From AC-50 sp035640455 (GTDB lineage Bacteria; Actinomycetota; Thermoleophilia; Gaiellales; Gaiellaceae), in NCBI GenBank assembly GCA_035640455.1, contig DASQWB010000011.1, forward strand, positions 1 to 10,488: a DNA stretch of 10,488 bases, in the 5' to 3' direction. Both the position numbers and the translations under genes were made by a program. Position 1 is the first letter of the stretch. The number at the start of each line of letters is the position of its first letter. Below the pieces are notes generated by a model. That model saw only the letters and a list, made by a program, of their open reading frames with translations, did no database searches and was not told the DNA's origin. Below are positions 1 through 6,047 of this stretch, in pieces.

Positions 1-1
1 G

Positions 2-259
2 CACTTCGCGGACATCGAGAAGCTGCTCGAGGTGCTGCAGCGGCTGGTCGACGCGGGGAACACGGTGCTGGTGATCGAGCACAACCTGGACGTGATCAAG
101 CAGGCCGACTGGCTGATCGACCTCGGCCCCGAAGGCGGCGACGCCGGCGGCGAGCTGATCGCCGCCGGCACCCCGGAGCAGGTCGCCGAGGTCGAAGCCA
201 GCTTCACCGGCCAGTACCTGCGGCAGGTCCTTCCGGCGCGCGAGCCGGCCGCCGCCTGA
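2..259 (+). CDS. uvrA: UvrA excinuclease ABC subunit A, C-terminal end (5' truncated by window)
   Basis: Last 85 codons of the damage-recognition ATPase of bacterial nucleotide excision repair, which acts in the cytoplasm with UvrB and UvrC. The reading frame is open from base 2, so the gene begins before the window. The visible part is the end of the second ABC ATPase domain: a helix around HFADIEKLLEVLQRLVDAGN, the strand and H-loop VLVIEHNLDVIKQADWLIDLGPEGG, whose His is the ABC switch histidine, then the family-typical GELIAAGTPEQVAE. The ending FTGQYLRQVL is also characteristic of UvrA. Nothing in the fragment looks damaged. The stop is TGA, and no clear hairpin terminator follows; only a 10-base palindrome is seen at 282-291. 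Identification is secure from the H-loop/GTPEQVA block; the catalytic Walker A motifs lie outside the window. Confidence 0.97.
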   Translation, partial: HFADIEKLLEVLQRLVDAGNTVLVIEHNLDVIKQADWLIDLGPEGGDAGGELIAAGTPEQVAEVEASFTGQYLRQVLPAREPAAA

Positions 260-351
260 GCGGTTAATCGCGACCGAAGCCCTCGGCCGAGATCTCGTCG
301 ACACGCTCGGCGATGTCGCCGCGGTTGACCATGCCGCACATCGTGGCCGAG

Positions 352-357
352 TACCCT
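352..357 (+). promoter_or_regulatory. Putative -10 box (TACCCT) of the Yip1-like gene
   Basis: TACCCT fits the TAnnnT pattern of a sigma70-type -10 element and lies exactly 6 bases before GTG 364, the position expected if transcription starts at the start codon (leaderless mRNA). A TTGACC hexamer at 325-330 resembles a -35 box, but its 21-base spacer is longer than usual. The same hexamer with the same 6-base gap precedes tsaE. Inferred from sequence only. Confidence 0.45.
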
Positions 358-363
358 GACGCC

Positions 364-1008
364 GTGGCGGTCGGAACGCGGACGGCGGCGGACGAGGATC
401 GCGCCTGGCTCGCGCGGGCGCTGCTCGTCCTGCTCGACCCGCGGCCCGTCTTCGCCGCGCTCCGCGACGACTCCGACGAGGCCGCGCGGGCTCGCCAGGA
501 GCCGATCACGGCGCTTGTCGGGCTGGCCGGGATCGCCTCCGTCCTCTGGACGCCGGTCGCCGGTCGGATGCTCGATCTGCAGGACGTGGACGGTCTCGTC
601 GTCGCGGTCTGGGCGTTCCTCGGCGGCGTGATCTACGGCCTCGCCGTCTACTTCGCCCTCGGCGCCGCCGTCTACCTCGGCCTCCGCGCCGCCGGCAGCC
701 TCGGGAGCTACCGCCGCGCGCGGCACCTGCTCGCCTTCGCCGCGGCGCCGCTCGCGCTCTCGCTCGTCGTGTGGCCGGTGCGGCTCGCGGTCTACGGCGG
801 CGACGTCTTCCGCGCCGGCGGCTCGGACCACGGGGCCGGGAACGCCGCCTTCGTCGCGGTCGAGCTCGGCTTCGTCGCCTGGGCGGTCGGACTGCTCCTC
901 GTCGGCACGCGCACGCTGCACGCGTGGACGTGGGCGCGAACCCTCGAGGGCGTCGGCGTGTCCTTCGCGATCCCGTTCTTAGTCGCGCTGGCGGTGTACG
1001 TGCTCTGA
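364..1008 (+). CDS. Yip1-like multi-pass membrane protein
   Basis: Predicted 214-residue integral membrane protein. A soluble N-terminus carries the segment LLDPRPVFAALRDD, typical of the start of bacterial YIP1-domain proteins. Hydrophobic stretches follow at about residues 47-63, 76-108 (probably two segments), 116-140, 160-183 and 195-214, giving five or six membrane passes, as expected for the family. The biochemical role of bacterial Yip1-like proteins is not established, so no function is assigned. I chose GTG 364 because a TACCCT box lies 6 bases upstream. Starts at ATG 313 or ATG 331 would place that box inside the coding region and add a poorly conserved-looking, non-hydrophobic tail. 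The 3' end overlaps the convergent panB gene by 30 bases. It follows uvrA on the same strand with a 104-base gap and appears to have its own promoter. Confidence 0.8.
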   Translation: MAVGTRTAADEDRAWLARALLVLLDPRPVFAALRDDSDEAARARQEPITALVGLAGIASVLWTPVAGRMLDLQDVDGLVVAVWAFLGGVIYGLAVYFALGAAVYLGLRAAGSLGSYRRARHLLAFAAAPLALSLVVWPVRLAVYGGDVFRAGGSDHGAGNAAFVAVELGFVAWAVGLLLVGTRTLHAWTWARTLEGVGVSFAIPFLVALAVYVL

Positions 1009-1881
1009 CGCGAAGCGGGCGAGCTCTTCGTCCGGCATCGCGTACGTGTGCCGCTCCTCGGGAAACGCGCCCGAGCGCACGTCCGCCGCGTAGTCGGCGA
1101 GCGCGTGCGCGATCTCGGTCTTCAGGTCGGCGTACTGCTTCACGAAGCGCGGCGTCCGGCCGTCGTAGAGCCCGAGCAGGTCGTGCCAGACGAGGACCTG
1201 GCCGTCGCAGCCCGCGCCGGCGCCGATGCCGATCGTCGGGATCTCGAGCTCGTCGGTCACGCGCTCCGCGACCGGAGCCGGGACGGCCTCGAGGACGAGC
1301 GCGAAGCAGCCCGCCGCCTCGAGCGCGCGCGCGTCGTGGAGGAGCCGCTCCGCTCGCTCGGCCGTGCGGCCCTGGGCCTTGAAGCCGCCGAGCACGGTCG
1401 CCGACTGCGGCGTCAGCCCCAGATGGCCCATGACGCCGATCCCGGCGCCGACGATCGCCTGCACGCGCGAGAGCGACGGCCCCGCGCCCTCGAGCTTGAC
1501 GACGTCCGCGCTCGCCTCCTTCACGAAGCGGATCGCGTTCCGGACCGCGTCCTCGTCGGACACCTGGTACGAGCCGAATGGCATGTCGCCGACGACGAGC
1601 GGCCGGCGAGCGCCCCGGGTGACGGCGCGCGTCATGAAGAGCATCTCGTCCATCGACACCGGCACCGTCGACGACTCGTGCCCGAGCACGACCATTGCGG
1701 CCGTGTCGCCGACGAGGATGAGGTCGATGCCGGCCGCGTCGACGAGCCGCCCGCTCGTGGCGTCGTAGGCGGTGACCATCACGATCTTCTCGCCGCGGCG
1801 CTTCATCTCGGCCAGCTCGGGCAACGGGAGCTTCCCGGGCGCCGGCGTCGCCGGAGCGGGGGTGCGTGGGCGGATGCTCAT
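979..1881 (-). CDS. panB: 3-methyl-2-oxobutanoate hydroxymethyltransferase (ketopantoate hydroxymethyltransferase)
   Basis: Cytoplasmic enzyme that transfers a hydroxymethyl group from 5,10-methylenetetrahydrofolate to 2-oxoisovalerate to make ketopantoate, the first committed step to pantothenate and CoA. The 300 residues form a full-length TIM-barrel PanB. Active-site positions line up at a constant offset with the E. coli enzyme: metal-binding Asp59 (LVGDT), Asp99 (VVGDMPFGSY), Lys129 and Glu131 (VVKLEG), and the general base Glu198 (LVLEAVP). GVMGHLGLTPQS and PTIGIGAGAGCDGQVLVWHD are further family signatures. Slight departures are GDTAAM where GDSxxM is usual, and Met in place of the common His in the MLxHxxAV segment. 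The Pro/Ala-rich first 15 residues are probably disordered. Its ATG overlaps the panC stop as ATGA, so it is third in the cluster and likely translationally coupled. The TAA end lies within the convergent Yip1-like gene. Confidence 0.97.
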   Translation of the reverse strand: MSIRPRTPAPATPAPGKLPLPELAEMKRRGEKIVMVTAYDATSGRLVDAAGIDLILVGDTAAMVVLGHESSTVPVSMDEMLFMTRAVTRGARRPLVVGDMPFGSYQVSDEDAVRNAIRFVKEASADVVKLEGAGPSLSRVQAIVGAGIGVMGHLGLTPQSATVLGGFKAQGRTAERAERLLHDARALEAAGCFALVLEAVPAPVAERVTDELEIPTIGIGAGAGCDGQVLVWHDLLGLYDGRTPRFVKQYADLKTEIAHALADYAADVRSGAFPEERHTYAMPDEELARFASEHVHRQRD

Positions 1882-2642
1882 TCGGTGTCTCCTTCCAGGA
1901 CGACGTTGTCGATCAAACGTGTGCGGCCGATGCGGATCGCGCCGGCGAGGACGCGCGGCTCGAGGTCCGCGACCTCGAGGTAGTCGACGGCGACGCCGTC
2001 GAGGAACTCCCGCGCCCGCGCGGGGTCACGCGTGGCGAGCGCGCGCGGCAGGGCGAGCGCGCGCTCACGCTCGGCGGGCGAGAGCAGGACGTTTCGCGAT
2101 GAGACGGCGAGGCCGTCGGCGTCGCGCACCGTCGGCAGGACGCGGAGCTCGACGTCGAGGTTCAGGTCGCGCGCCATCCGCCGCACGACCGCGACCTGCT
2201 GCGCATCCTTCTGGCCGAAGTAGCCGCGTCTCGGGCGGACGAGGTTGAAGAGCTTGCAGCAGACGGTCGCGACCCCTCGGAAGTGGCCCGGCCGCGCCGC
2301 GCCCTCGAGCCCCCGCGAGAGCCCTTCGACCTCGACCCAGGTCTGGTAGCCGGGCGGGTAGAGCTCGTCCACGGGCGGCGCGAAGAGCACGTCGACTCCC
2401 GCGTCCTCGGCGATGCGGGCGTCACGCTCCTCGTCGCGCGGGTAGGCGGCAAGGTCGTCCGCGGAGTCGAACTGCGCCGGGTTCACGAAGAGGCTCACGA
2501 CGACGACCTCGTTCTCCGCTCGGGCCGCGCGGAAGAGCGCGAGATGGCCGGCGTGGAAGGCGCCCATCGTCGGCACGAGGCCGATCTCGCGCGCCGGCTC
2601 GAGCGAGGTCCGCAACTCCGCGGCGGTGCGGACGATCCTCAT
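1878..2642 (-). CDS. panC: Pantothenate synthetase (pantoate--beta-alanine ligase)
   Basis: ATP-dependent ligase joining pantoate and beta-alanine through a pantoyl-adenylate intermediate, the last step of pantothenate synthesis. It belongs to the HIGH/KMSKS nucleotidyltransferase superfamily. Visible signatures, numbered from ATG 2642, are VPTMGAFHAGH with the HIGH-like His30-x-x-His33, SLFVNPAQF (50-58), GYFGQKDAQQ with Lys145-Asp146, and the KMSKS-equivalent LAVSSRN (179-184). The C-terminal VDYLEVADLEP and GRTRLIDNV are typical. At 254 residues it is shorter than most PanC proteins (about 280-290). The shortening is in the helical stretch between SSRN and VDYLEV, where the dimer and C-terminal subdomain lie, while all catalytic motifs are kept. 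The start overlaps the stop of the upstream DUF2520 gene as ATGA. A GAGG sequence about 10 bases upstream could serve as a weak ribosome site. No disruption is seen. Confidence 0.96.
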   Translation of the reverse strand: MRIVRTAAELRTSLEPAREIGLVPTMGAFHAGHLALFRAARAENEVVVVSLFVNPAQFDSADDLAAYPRDEERDARIAEDAGVDVLFAPPVDELYPPGYQTWVEVEGLSRGLEGAARPGHFRGVATVCCKLFNLVRPRRGYFGQKDAQQVAVVRRMARDLNLDVELRVLPTVRDADGLAVSSRNVLLSPAERERALALPRALATRDPARAREFLDGVAVDYLEVADLEPRVLAGAIRIGRTRLIDNVVLEGDTE

Positions 2643-3298
2643 CGCGCCGTCGCCTCGGCGAGGACGTTGTACAGCGGCTCGAGGTCGGGGCGCGTCGCAC
2701 GGATCGCCCGGCGGTGCGCCTCGACCGTCTCCCAGTCGCCGCGCTCGATCGGCCCCGTCAGCTCGAAGCCGTTGTCGATCGTCTGGCGCATGAGGGGTGC
2801 GAGCGCCTCGGGCGGGGCTCCGGCGGCGCGGAAGAGGTCGGCGGCGACGCCGTGCAGGGTGACGAGGTAGTTCGAGGCGATCGCCGCGCCCGCGTGGTAG
2901 AGGGGCCGCGACTCGTCGGCGAGCTCGAACGGCTCGAGGCCGAGCAGGCGGGCAAGCTCGAAGCCGAGCTCGCGCGCGTCGTCGGTCTCGGCCGTCACGG
3001 CCGCCCAGGCGCCGTCGAGCTGCTCCGGCCCGCGCGCCCGCGTGAAGGTCTGCAGCGGATGGAGCCCGAAGCGGTGGCGGTGCGGGTCGAGCGCCGAGAG
3101 AGGGGTGGCGCCGCTCACGTGCGCGACCCACGGCCCGACCTCGACCGAGCGCGCGACCTCGGCGATCGCCGCGTCAGGCACGCAGAGCACGACGAGCTCG
3201 GCGTCGCGGTCACGCAGCTCGACGCCGCGCTCGGCGAGGCGCGCCGCGAGCGCCGTCCCGACTCGGCCGGCGCCGATCACTTGCACCGTCTGGATCAC
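2639..3298 (-). CDS. Rossmann/DUF2520 oxidoreductase-like protein; candidate ketopantoate reductase
   Basis: Predicted 219-residue NAD(P)-binding protein of the Rossmann-like plus DUF2520 family. The N-terminus has the dinucleotide-binding turn QVIGAGRVGTALAARL (Gly9-x-Gly11-x-x-Gly14), followed by LVVLCVPDAAIAEVA and HVSGATPLSALDP. The family hallmark HPLQTFTRARGPEQLDG comes next, and the helical DUF2520 domain begins around LYHAGAAIASNYLVTLHG. The stretch between the first helix and LVVLCVPD is very short, so the second beta-alpha unit that usually contacts the adenosine ribose is reduced; many relatives are longer. I chose GTG 3298 because GGAG lies 6 bases upstream (3305-3308) and the Rossmann strand starts at once. 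The gene is first in a cluster with panC and panB. It may therefore supply the ketopantoate reductase step, for which no panE-like gene is seen here. That role is inferred; the family call is firm. Confidence 0.88.
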   Translation of the reverse strand: MIQTVQVIGAGRVGTALAARLAERGVELRDRDAELVVLCVPDAAIAEVARSVEVGPWVAHVSGATPLSALDPHRHRFGLHPLQTFTRARGPEQLDGAWAAVTAETDDARELGFELARLLGLEPFELADESRPLYHAGAAIASNYLVTLHGVAADLFRAAGAPPEALAPLMRQTIDNGFELTGPIERGDWETVEAHRRAIRATRPDLEPLYNVLAEATAR

Positions 3299-3304
3299 AC
3301 GAAG

Positions 3305-3308
3305 CTCC
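3305..3308 (-). promoter_or_regulatory. Shine-Dalgarno site of the DUF2520 gene
   Basis: GGAG on the minus strand, 6 bases before GTG 3298. It is one of the few well-placed ribosome sites in the window and decides this start. It also implies a genuine 5' leader of roughly 30 bases on this transcript, unlike the near-leaderless plus-strand genes. Confidence 0.6.
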
Positions 3309-3337
3309 AGTTCCGTGGCGGATACCGGGCGCGGCGT

Positions 3338-3351
3338 AGGGTAGCTATCCT
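3338..3351. promoter_or_regulatory. Back-to-back divergent -10 boxes in an imperfect palindrome
   Basis: The 14-base sequence AGGGTAGCTATCCT matches its own reverse complement at 12 of 14 positions. Read rightward it holds TATCCT (3346-3351), 13 bases before the hydrolase ATG. Read leftward it holds TACCCT (3343-3338), 39 bases before the GTG of the DUF2520 gene. Both fit TAnnnT -10 elements. The symmetry could simply reflect paired -10 boxes of a bidirectional promoter or could be a small operator. No convincing -35 was found for either side. Confidence 0.45.
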
Positions 3352-3364
3352 GACCCTCCTCTCG

Positions 3365-5227
3365 ATGTCGCTGCGGGGTCCTCTCATTGCGGTCGCGGCC
3401 CTCGCTGCGGCGCTCGTGCCCCGGGAAGCGGCGGCGGCGATCCAGTTCGCGCCCTGCGGCAAGGGCGCAGTCGAGTGCGGAACCGTCCTCGTCCCCCTCG
3501 ACCGGAGCGGCGCGACGCCCGGGACGATCTCGCTCTACGTCGAGCGGCTTCCGGCAGGCGGTACGCCGCGCGGGACGCTGTTCCTCATCGCCGGCGGCCC
3601 GGGTCAGGCATCGGCGCACACCTTCGACCTCGCTTCCCAGGGCGCGTTCTTCCGCGACCAGTTCCCCGGCTACACCCTCGTCGCGTTCGACCCCCGCGGC
3701 ACCGGCCGCTCGGGCCTCCTGCGCTGCCCTGAGTTCCAGAACGAGCCCGCCGCCTCTCCGGCGCGCACGCAGGCCCTCGTCGCGACGTGCGCGAACGAGA
3801 TCGGCCCGACCCGGAGCTTCTACTCGACGCGCGACCACGCGGACGACATCGACGCCGTCCGCCAGGCGCTCGGCGTGAACAAGGTCGCACTCTGGGGGAC
3901 GTCCTACGGGACGCAGCTCTCCGTCGCCTACGCCTACACGTACCCGCAGCACGTCGAGCGGCTGCTGCTCGATTCCGTCGCGGATCCGGCGGGTCGCGAC
4001 CCATTCTCGACCGACGACCTGCAGGAGATGCCGAAAGGGTTGAGGGCGCTCTGCAACGCGGGAGCGTGCCGGACGGCGACCCCGAACTTCGTCCGCGAGG
4101 TCGCCTCGATCGCGAATCGCCTGGCGGCGCGTCCGCTCCAGGGGCGCGTGCCGCGGCCGAGCGGCGGCAGCCGCGTCGTCCGAGCCAGCGGCCTCGACCT
4201 GCTGAGCGGCGCCGTCCTCGACTCCGACCTCAACCCCGGGCTCGCCGCCGAGCTCCCGGCGGCCGTGCACGCGGCCCTCGCCGGCAAGCCGCGGACGCTG
4301 CTCCGGCTCGTCGAGCTCGACCGCGAGTCGTCGCTCCTGCCCGCGGAGGACCTGAGCTTCGGGCTCTTCGCGGCGACGGTCTGCGACGACGGTCCGTTCC
4401 CGTGGGCGCCGAGCACACCGGTCGCGCAGCGGAAGGCGCTCTACGATTCGGCGCTCGCGGCGCTGCCGGCGGCCGCGACGGGCCCGTTCGGCAGGTGGGC
4501 GGTGGGTATCGGCCCCGCCGAGATGTGCCTCCTCTGGCCGGCGCAGCCGGCGCGGCCGGGCATCGGCTCGGGGCCGCTGCCGAACGTCCCGGTGCTCGTG
4601 CTCGCGGGTGACCGGGATCTGCGTACGCCGGCCGCGAACGCCGCGGACGTCGCCGCCCGCTTCCCGCAAGGGCATCTGCTGATCGCACCGGGCGTCGGGC
4701 ACAGCGTCCTCGGCGCGGATCTCTCGAGCTGTGCCGAGAAGGCCGTCAAGACCTGGCTCGCGGGCGGCGAGCCGCCGACGCGCTGCGCGCGCTCGCCGCT
4801 CCTCGTCCAGCAGGTCGCGAGGTTCCCGGCCTCGGTCCCGTCGGCCGCGCCGGTCGCAGGGGTCGGCGGGATCCGAGGACGGACGCTCGGCGCCGTCGCG
4901 ACGACGCTTCGCGAGGCCGTCGCGACGTGGGCGGTCGGCTTCCAGGGCTTCGAGCAGGTGCCGTCGGCGCTCGCGGGGCCCTACGGGGGCAGGCTCCGCA
5001 TCGCCGGCGTGTCCTTCTCGCTCGCCGGTTACAGCGCCGTGCCGGGCCTGCGTCTCAGCGGGACGCTCCGCGTGTTCCGGAACTCGGCCGGCCGAGTGAC
5101 CTTCCCGCTCAGGTTCACCGGCTCGGTGAGGGTCGCCGGCGCCAAGGCCGCGCACGGCCGCCTCGCGGTCGGCCGCTCGACGCTCAGGGGCCGCCTCGGC
5201 GGCCGCGCCGTTCGCGGGCCTTCGTAA
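3365..5227 (+). CDS. Secreted alpha/beta hydrolase, peptidase S33 / tripeptidyl-aminopeptidase type
   Basis: Predicted 620-residue exported hydrolase. Residues 1-24 form a signal peptide: Arg4, a hydrophobic core, and an AAA-type cleavage region before IQFAPC. The hydrolase fold shows the oxyanion-hole motif IAGGPGQ (75-81), FDPRGTGRSG (108-117), the nucleophile elbow GTSYGT with Ser180, the acid in GDRDLRTP (Asp418) and the base in GVGHSVLG (His446). The region around Asp418/His446 resembles the TAP-like C-terminal domain of actinobacterial secreted aminopeptidases such as SlpD/E-type proteins. Multiple Cys (31, 38, 121, 142, 474 among others) fit disulfides outside the cell. Residues 475-620 are an extra Gly/Val/Leu/Arg-rich, probably beta-rich tail I do not recognise. 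Likely activity is exopeptidase or prolyl/ester hydrolysis; the substrate cannot be read from sequence. The start follows TATCCT by 13 bases without a Shine-Dalgarno site. The 3' end overlaps the convergent acetyltransferase gene by 44 bases. Confidence 0.9.
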   Translation: MSLRGPLIAVAALAAALVPREAAAAIQFAPCGKGAVECGTVLVPLDRSGATPGTISLYVERLPAGGTPRGTLFLIAGGPGQASAHTFDLASQGAFFRDQFPGYTLVAFDPRGTGRSGLLRCPEFQNEPAASPARTQALVATCANEIGPTRSFYSTRDHADDIDAVRQALGVNKVALWGTSYGTQLSVAYAYTYPQHVERLLLDSVADPAGRDPFSTDDLQEMPKGLRALCNAGACRTATPNFVREVASIANRLAARPLQGRVPRPSGGSRVVRASGLDLLSGAVLDSDLNPGLAAELPAAVHAALAGKPRTLLRLVELDRESSLLPAEDLSFGLFAATVCDDGPFPWAPSTPVAQRKALYDSALAALPAAATGPFGRWAVGIGPAEMCLLWPAQPARPGIGSGPLPNVPVLVLAGDRDLRTPAANAADVAARFPQGHLLIAPGVGHSVLGADLSSCAEKAVKTWLAGGEPPTRCARSPLLVQQVARFPASVPSAAPVAGVGGIRGRTLGAVATTLREAVATWAVGFQGFEQVPSALAGPYGGRLRIAGVSFSLAGYSAVPGLRLSGTLRVFRNSAGRVTFPLRFTGSVRVAGAKAAHGRLAVGRSTLRGRLGGRAVRGPS

Positions 5228-5783
5228 TCCGCGCTTCGAGGGCGGTCTTCACCTCCGGCCACTCGTCGTCGACGACGGCGTACCAGGCCGAGTCGCGCCG
5301 CTCGCCGCCTCGGACGAGCATGTGCTTGCGGTGGATGCCCTCGAACCGGGCGGGCAGCGCGGCGAGGGCGCCGCGGGCGCGCTCGTTCCTCGCGTCGGTC
5401 TTGAACTCGACGCGTCGGCACCCGAGCGTCTCGAAGGCATGCCGGAGCAGGAGGTACTTCGCCTCGGCGTTCGCGCCCGTGCTCCACGTCGAGGGGTGCA
5501 TCCACGTCGAGCCGATCTCGAGCCGCAGGTGCTCGGGCGCGAGGCTCATGTAGCTGGTCGAGCCGGCCACCCGTCCGTCGACGAGTGCCGTGAACGGTGC
5601 GCGCACCTCGGCTTCCGCCTCCGCGAACGTCGCCCGCAGCCACACCTCGGGGTCGGTCGTGACCATGAAGCGCCAGATCCGGTCGTCCGCGGCAGCCGCA
5701 CGGAGGCCTTCCTCGTGCTCGCGGCGCAGCGGCTCGAGCGTCACGATCCGGCCTTCCAGGCGCACCCAGAGCCCTGGCCACAT
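5184..5783 (-). CDS. GNAT acetyltransferase, RimJ/RimL-like
   Basis: Predicted 199-residue cytoplasmic N-acetyltransferase of the RimJ/RimL group, which moves acetyl from acetyl-CoA to an amine on a protein N-terminus or small molecule. The start MWPGLWVRLEGRIVTLEPLRREHEEGL is typical of the group. The core follows with LRLEIGSTWMHPSTWSTGANAEAKYLLLRHAFETLGCRRVEFKTDARNERARGAL, where STGANAEAKYLLL is the acetyl-CoA-binding turn and helix, and then FEGIHRKHML and DSAWYAVVDDEWPEVK. The last 15 residues are strongly basic. The substrate is not predictable, and RimJ/L annotation does not mean ribosomal protein acetylation here. ATG 5783 is the natural family start. I see neither a Shine-Dalgarno site nor a convincing -10 box before it. 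It diverges from fmdB with a 57-base gap and converges with the hydrolase. Confidence 0.9.
   Translation of the reverse strand: MWPGLWVRLEGRIVTLEPLRREHEEGLRAAAADDRIWRFMVTTDPEVWLRATFAEAEAEVRAPFTALVDGRVAGSTSYMSLAPEHLRLEIGSTWMHPSTWSTGANAEAKYLLLRHAFETLGCRRVEFKTDARNERARGALAALPARFEGIHRKHMLVRGGERRDSAWYAVVDDEWPEVKTALEARITKARERRGRRGGP
5189..5204. terminator. GC-rich hairpin in the convergent overlap, possible terminator
   Basis: GGCCGCC (5189-5195) and GGCGGCC (5198-5204) are perfect inverted repeats around two bases, or a 6-bp stem with a CTCG loop. It sits at the 3' ends of the hydrolase and acetyltransferase genes, where a bidirectional stop is expected. There is no T-run, and such hairpins arise easily in DNA this GC-rich, so this is weak. 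Confidence 0.25.
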
Positions 5784-5801
5784 GCGGCAATTCGAGCACA
5801 T

Positions 5802-5831
5802 TTGCGGCCCGTCCGAACACCTGCCTAGACT
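5802..5831 (+). promoter_or_regulatory. Putative promoter of fmdB-udg (TTGCGG-N18-TAGACT)
   Basis: TTGCGG at 5802-5807 and TAGACT at 5826-5831 are separated by 18 bases, a normal sigma70-type spacing. The -10 box ends 9 bases before ATG 5841, implying a leader of only a few bases. The GAGG at 5835-5838 is too close to the start (2 bases) to act as a ribosome site. This is the best-formed promoter in the window. Confidence 0.5.
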
Positions 5832-5840
5832 CCCGAGGCG

Positions 5841-6047
5841 ATGCCGATCTACGAGTACGTCTGCATGGAGTGCGAGTCGCATTTCGAGGAGCTCGTCCGG
5901 AACGGGCACGACCCCGACTGTCCGGACTGCGGCGCCGAGAACGTGCGCAGGCAGCTCTCCGTGTTCGCGACTCACGGCACCGCCGAGCAGCCCAGCTTCG
6001 GCGGAGGCGGAGGCTGTTGCGGCGGTTCGTGTGGCTGCGGTCACTGA
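5841..6047 (+). CDS. FmdB-family zinc-ribbon regulatory protein
   Basis: Small 68-residue protein of the FmdB/CxxC_CxxC_SSSS zinc-ribbon family. The start MPIYEYVCMECESHFEELV is highly characteristic. A ribbon is formed by Cys8-x-x-Cys11 and Cys27-x-x-Cys30, and RRQLSVFATHG follows as usual. The Gly-rich end holds a second Cys/His cluster (Cys59, Cys60, Cys64, Cys66, His68), common in relatives and possibly metal-binding. Family members are annotated as putative regulators, but the molecular role is not established. The gene starts a plus-strand pair: its last 17 bases overlap the uracil-DNA glycosylase start, so the two are probably cotranscribed. Confidence 0.92.
   Translation: MPIYEYVCMECESHFEELVRNGHDPDCPDCGAENVRRQLSVFATHGTAEQPSFGGGGGCCGGSCGCGH

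Noticed and set aside
282..291. Palindrome CTCGGCCGAG after uvrA as a terminator
   Set aside because: A 10-base self-complementary sequence without loop or T-run; frequent by chance in such GC-rich DNA.
1048..1983. Long plus-strand open frame opposite panB
   Set aside because: PanB is full-length with all active-site residues on the minus strand; the plus translation is Arg-rich and motif-free.
2714..3364. In-frame upstream extension of the secreted hydrolase by about 217 codons
   Set aside because: It lies antisense to the DUF2520 gene, has shadow-type composition, and would bury the signal peptide. ATG 3365 places the signal peptide at the N-terminus.
3299..5155. Very long minus-strand open frame (hundreds of codons) opposite the secreted hydrolase, continuous with the DUF2520 gene
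   Set aside because: Its translation is Arg/Glu/Gly-rich low-complexity with no recognisable motif, while the plus strand has a complete hydrolase with catalytic triad. Stop-free antisense frames are expected at this GC content.
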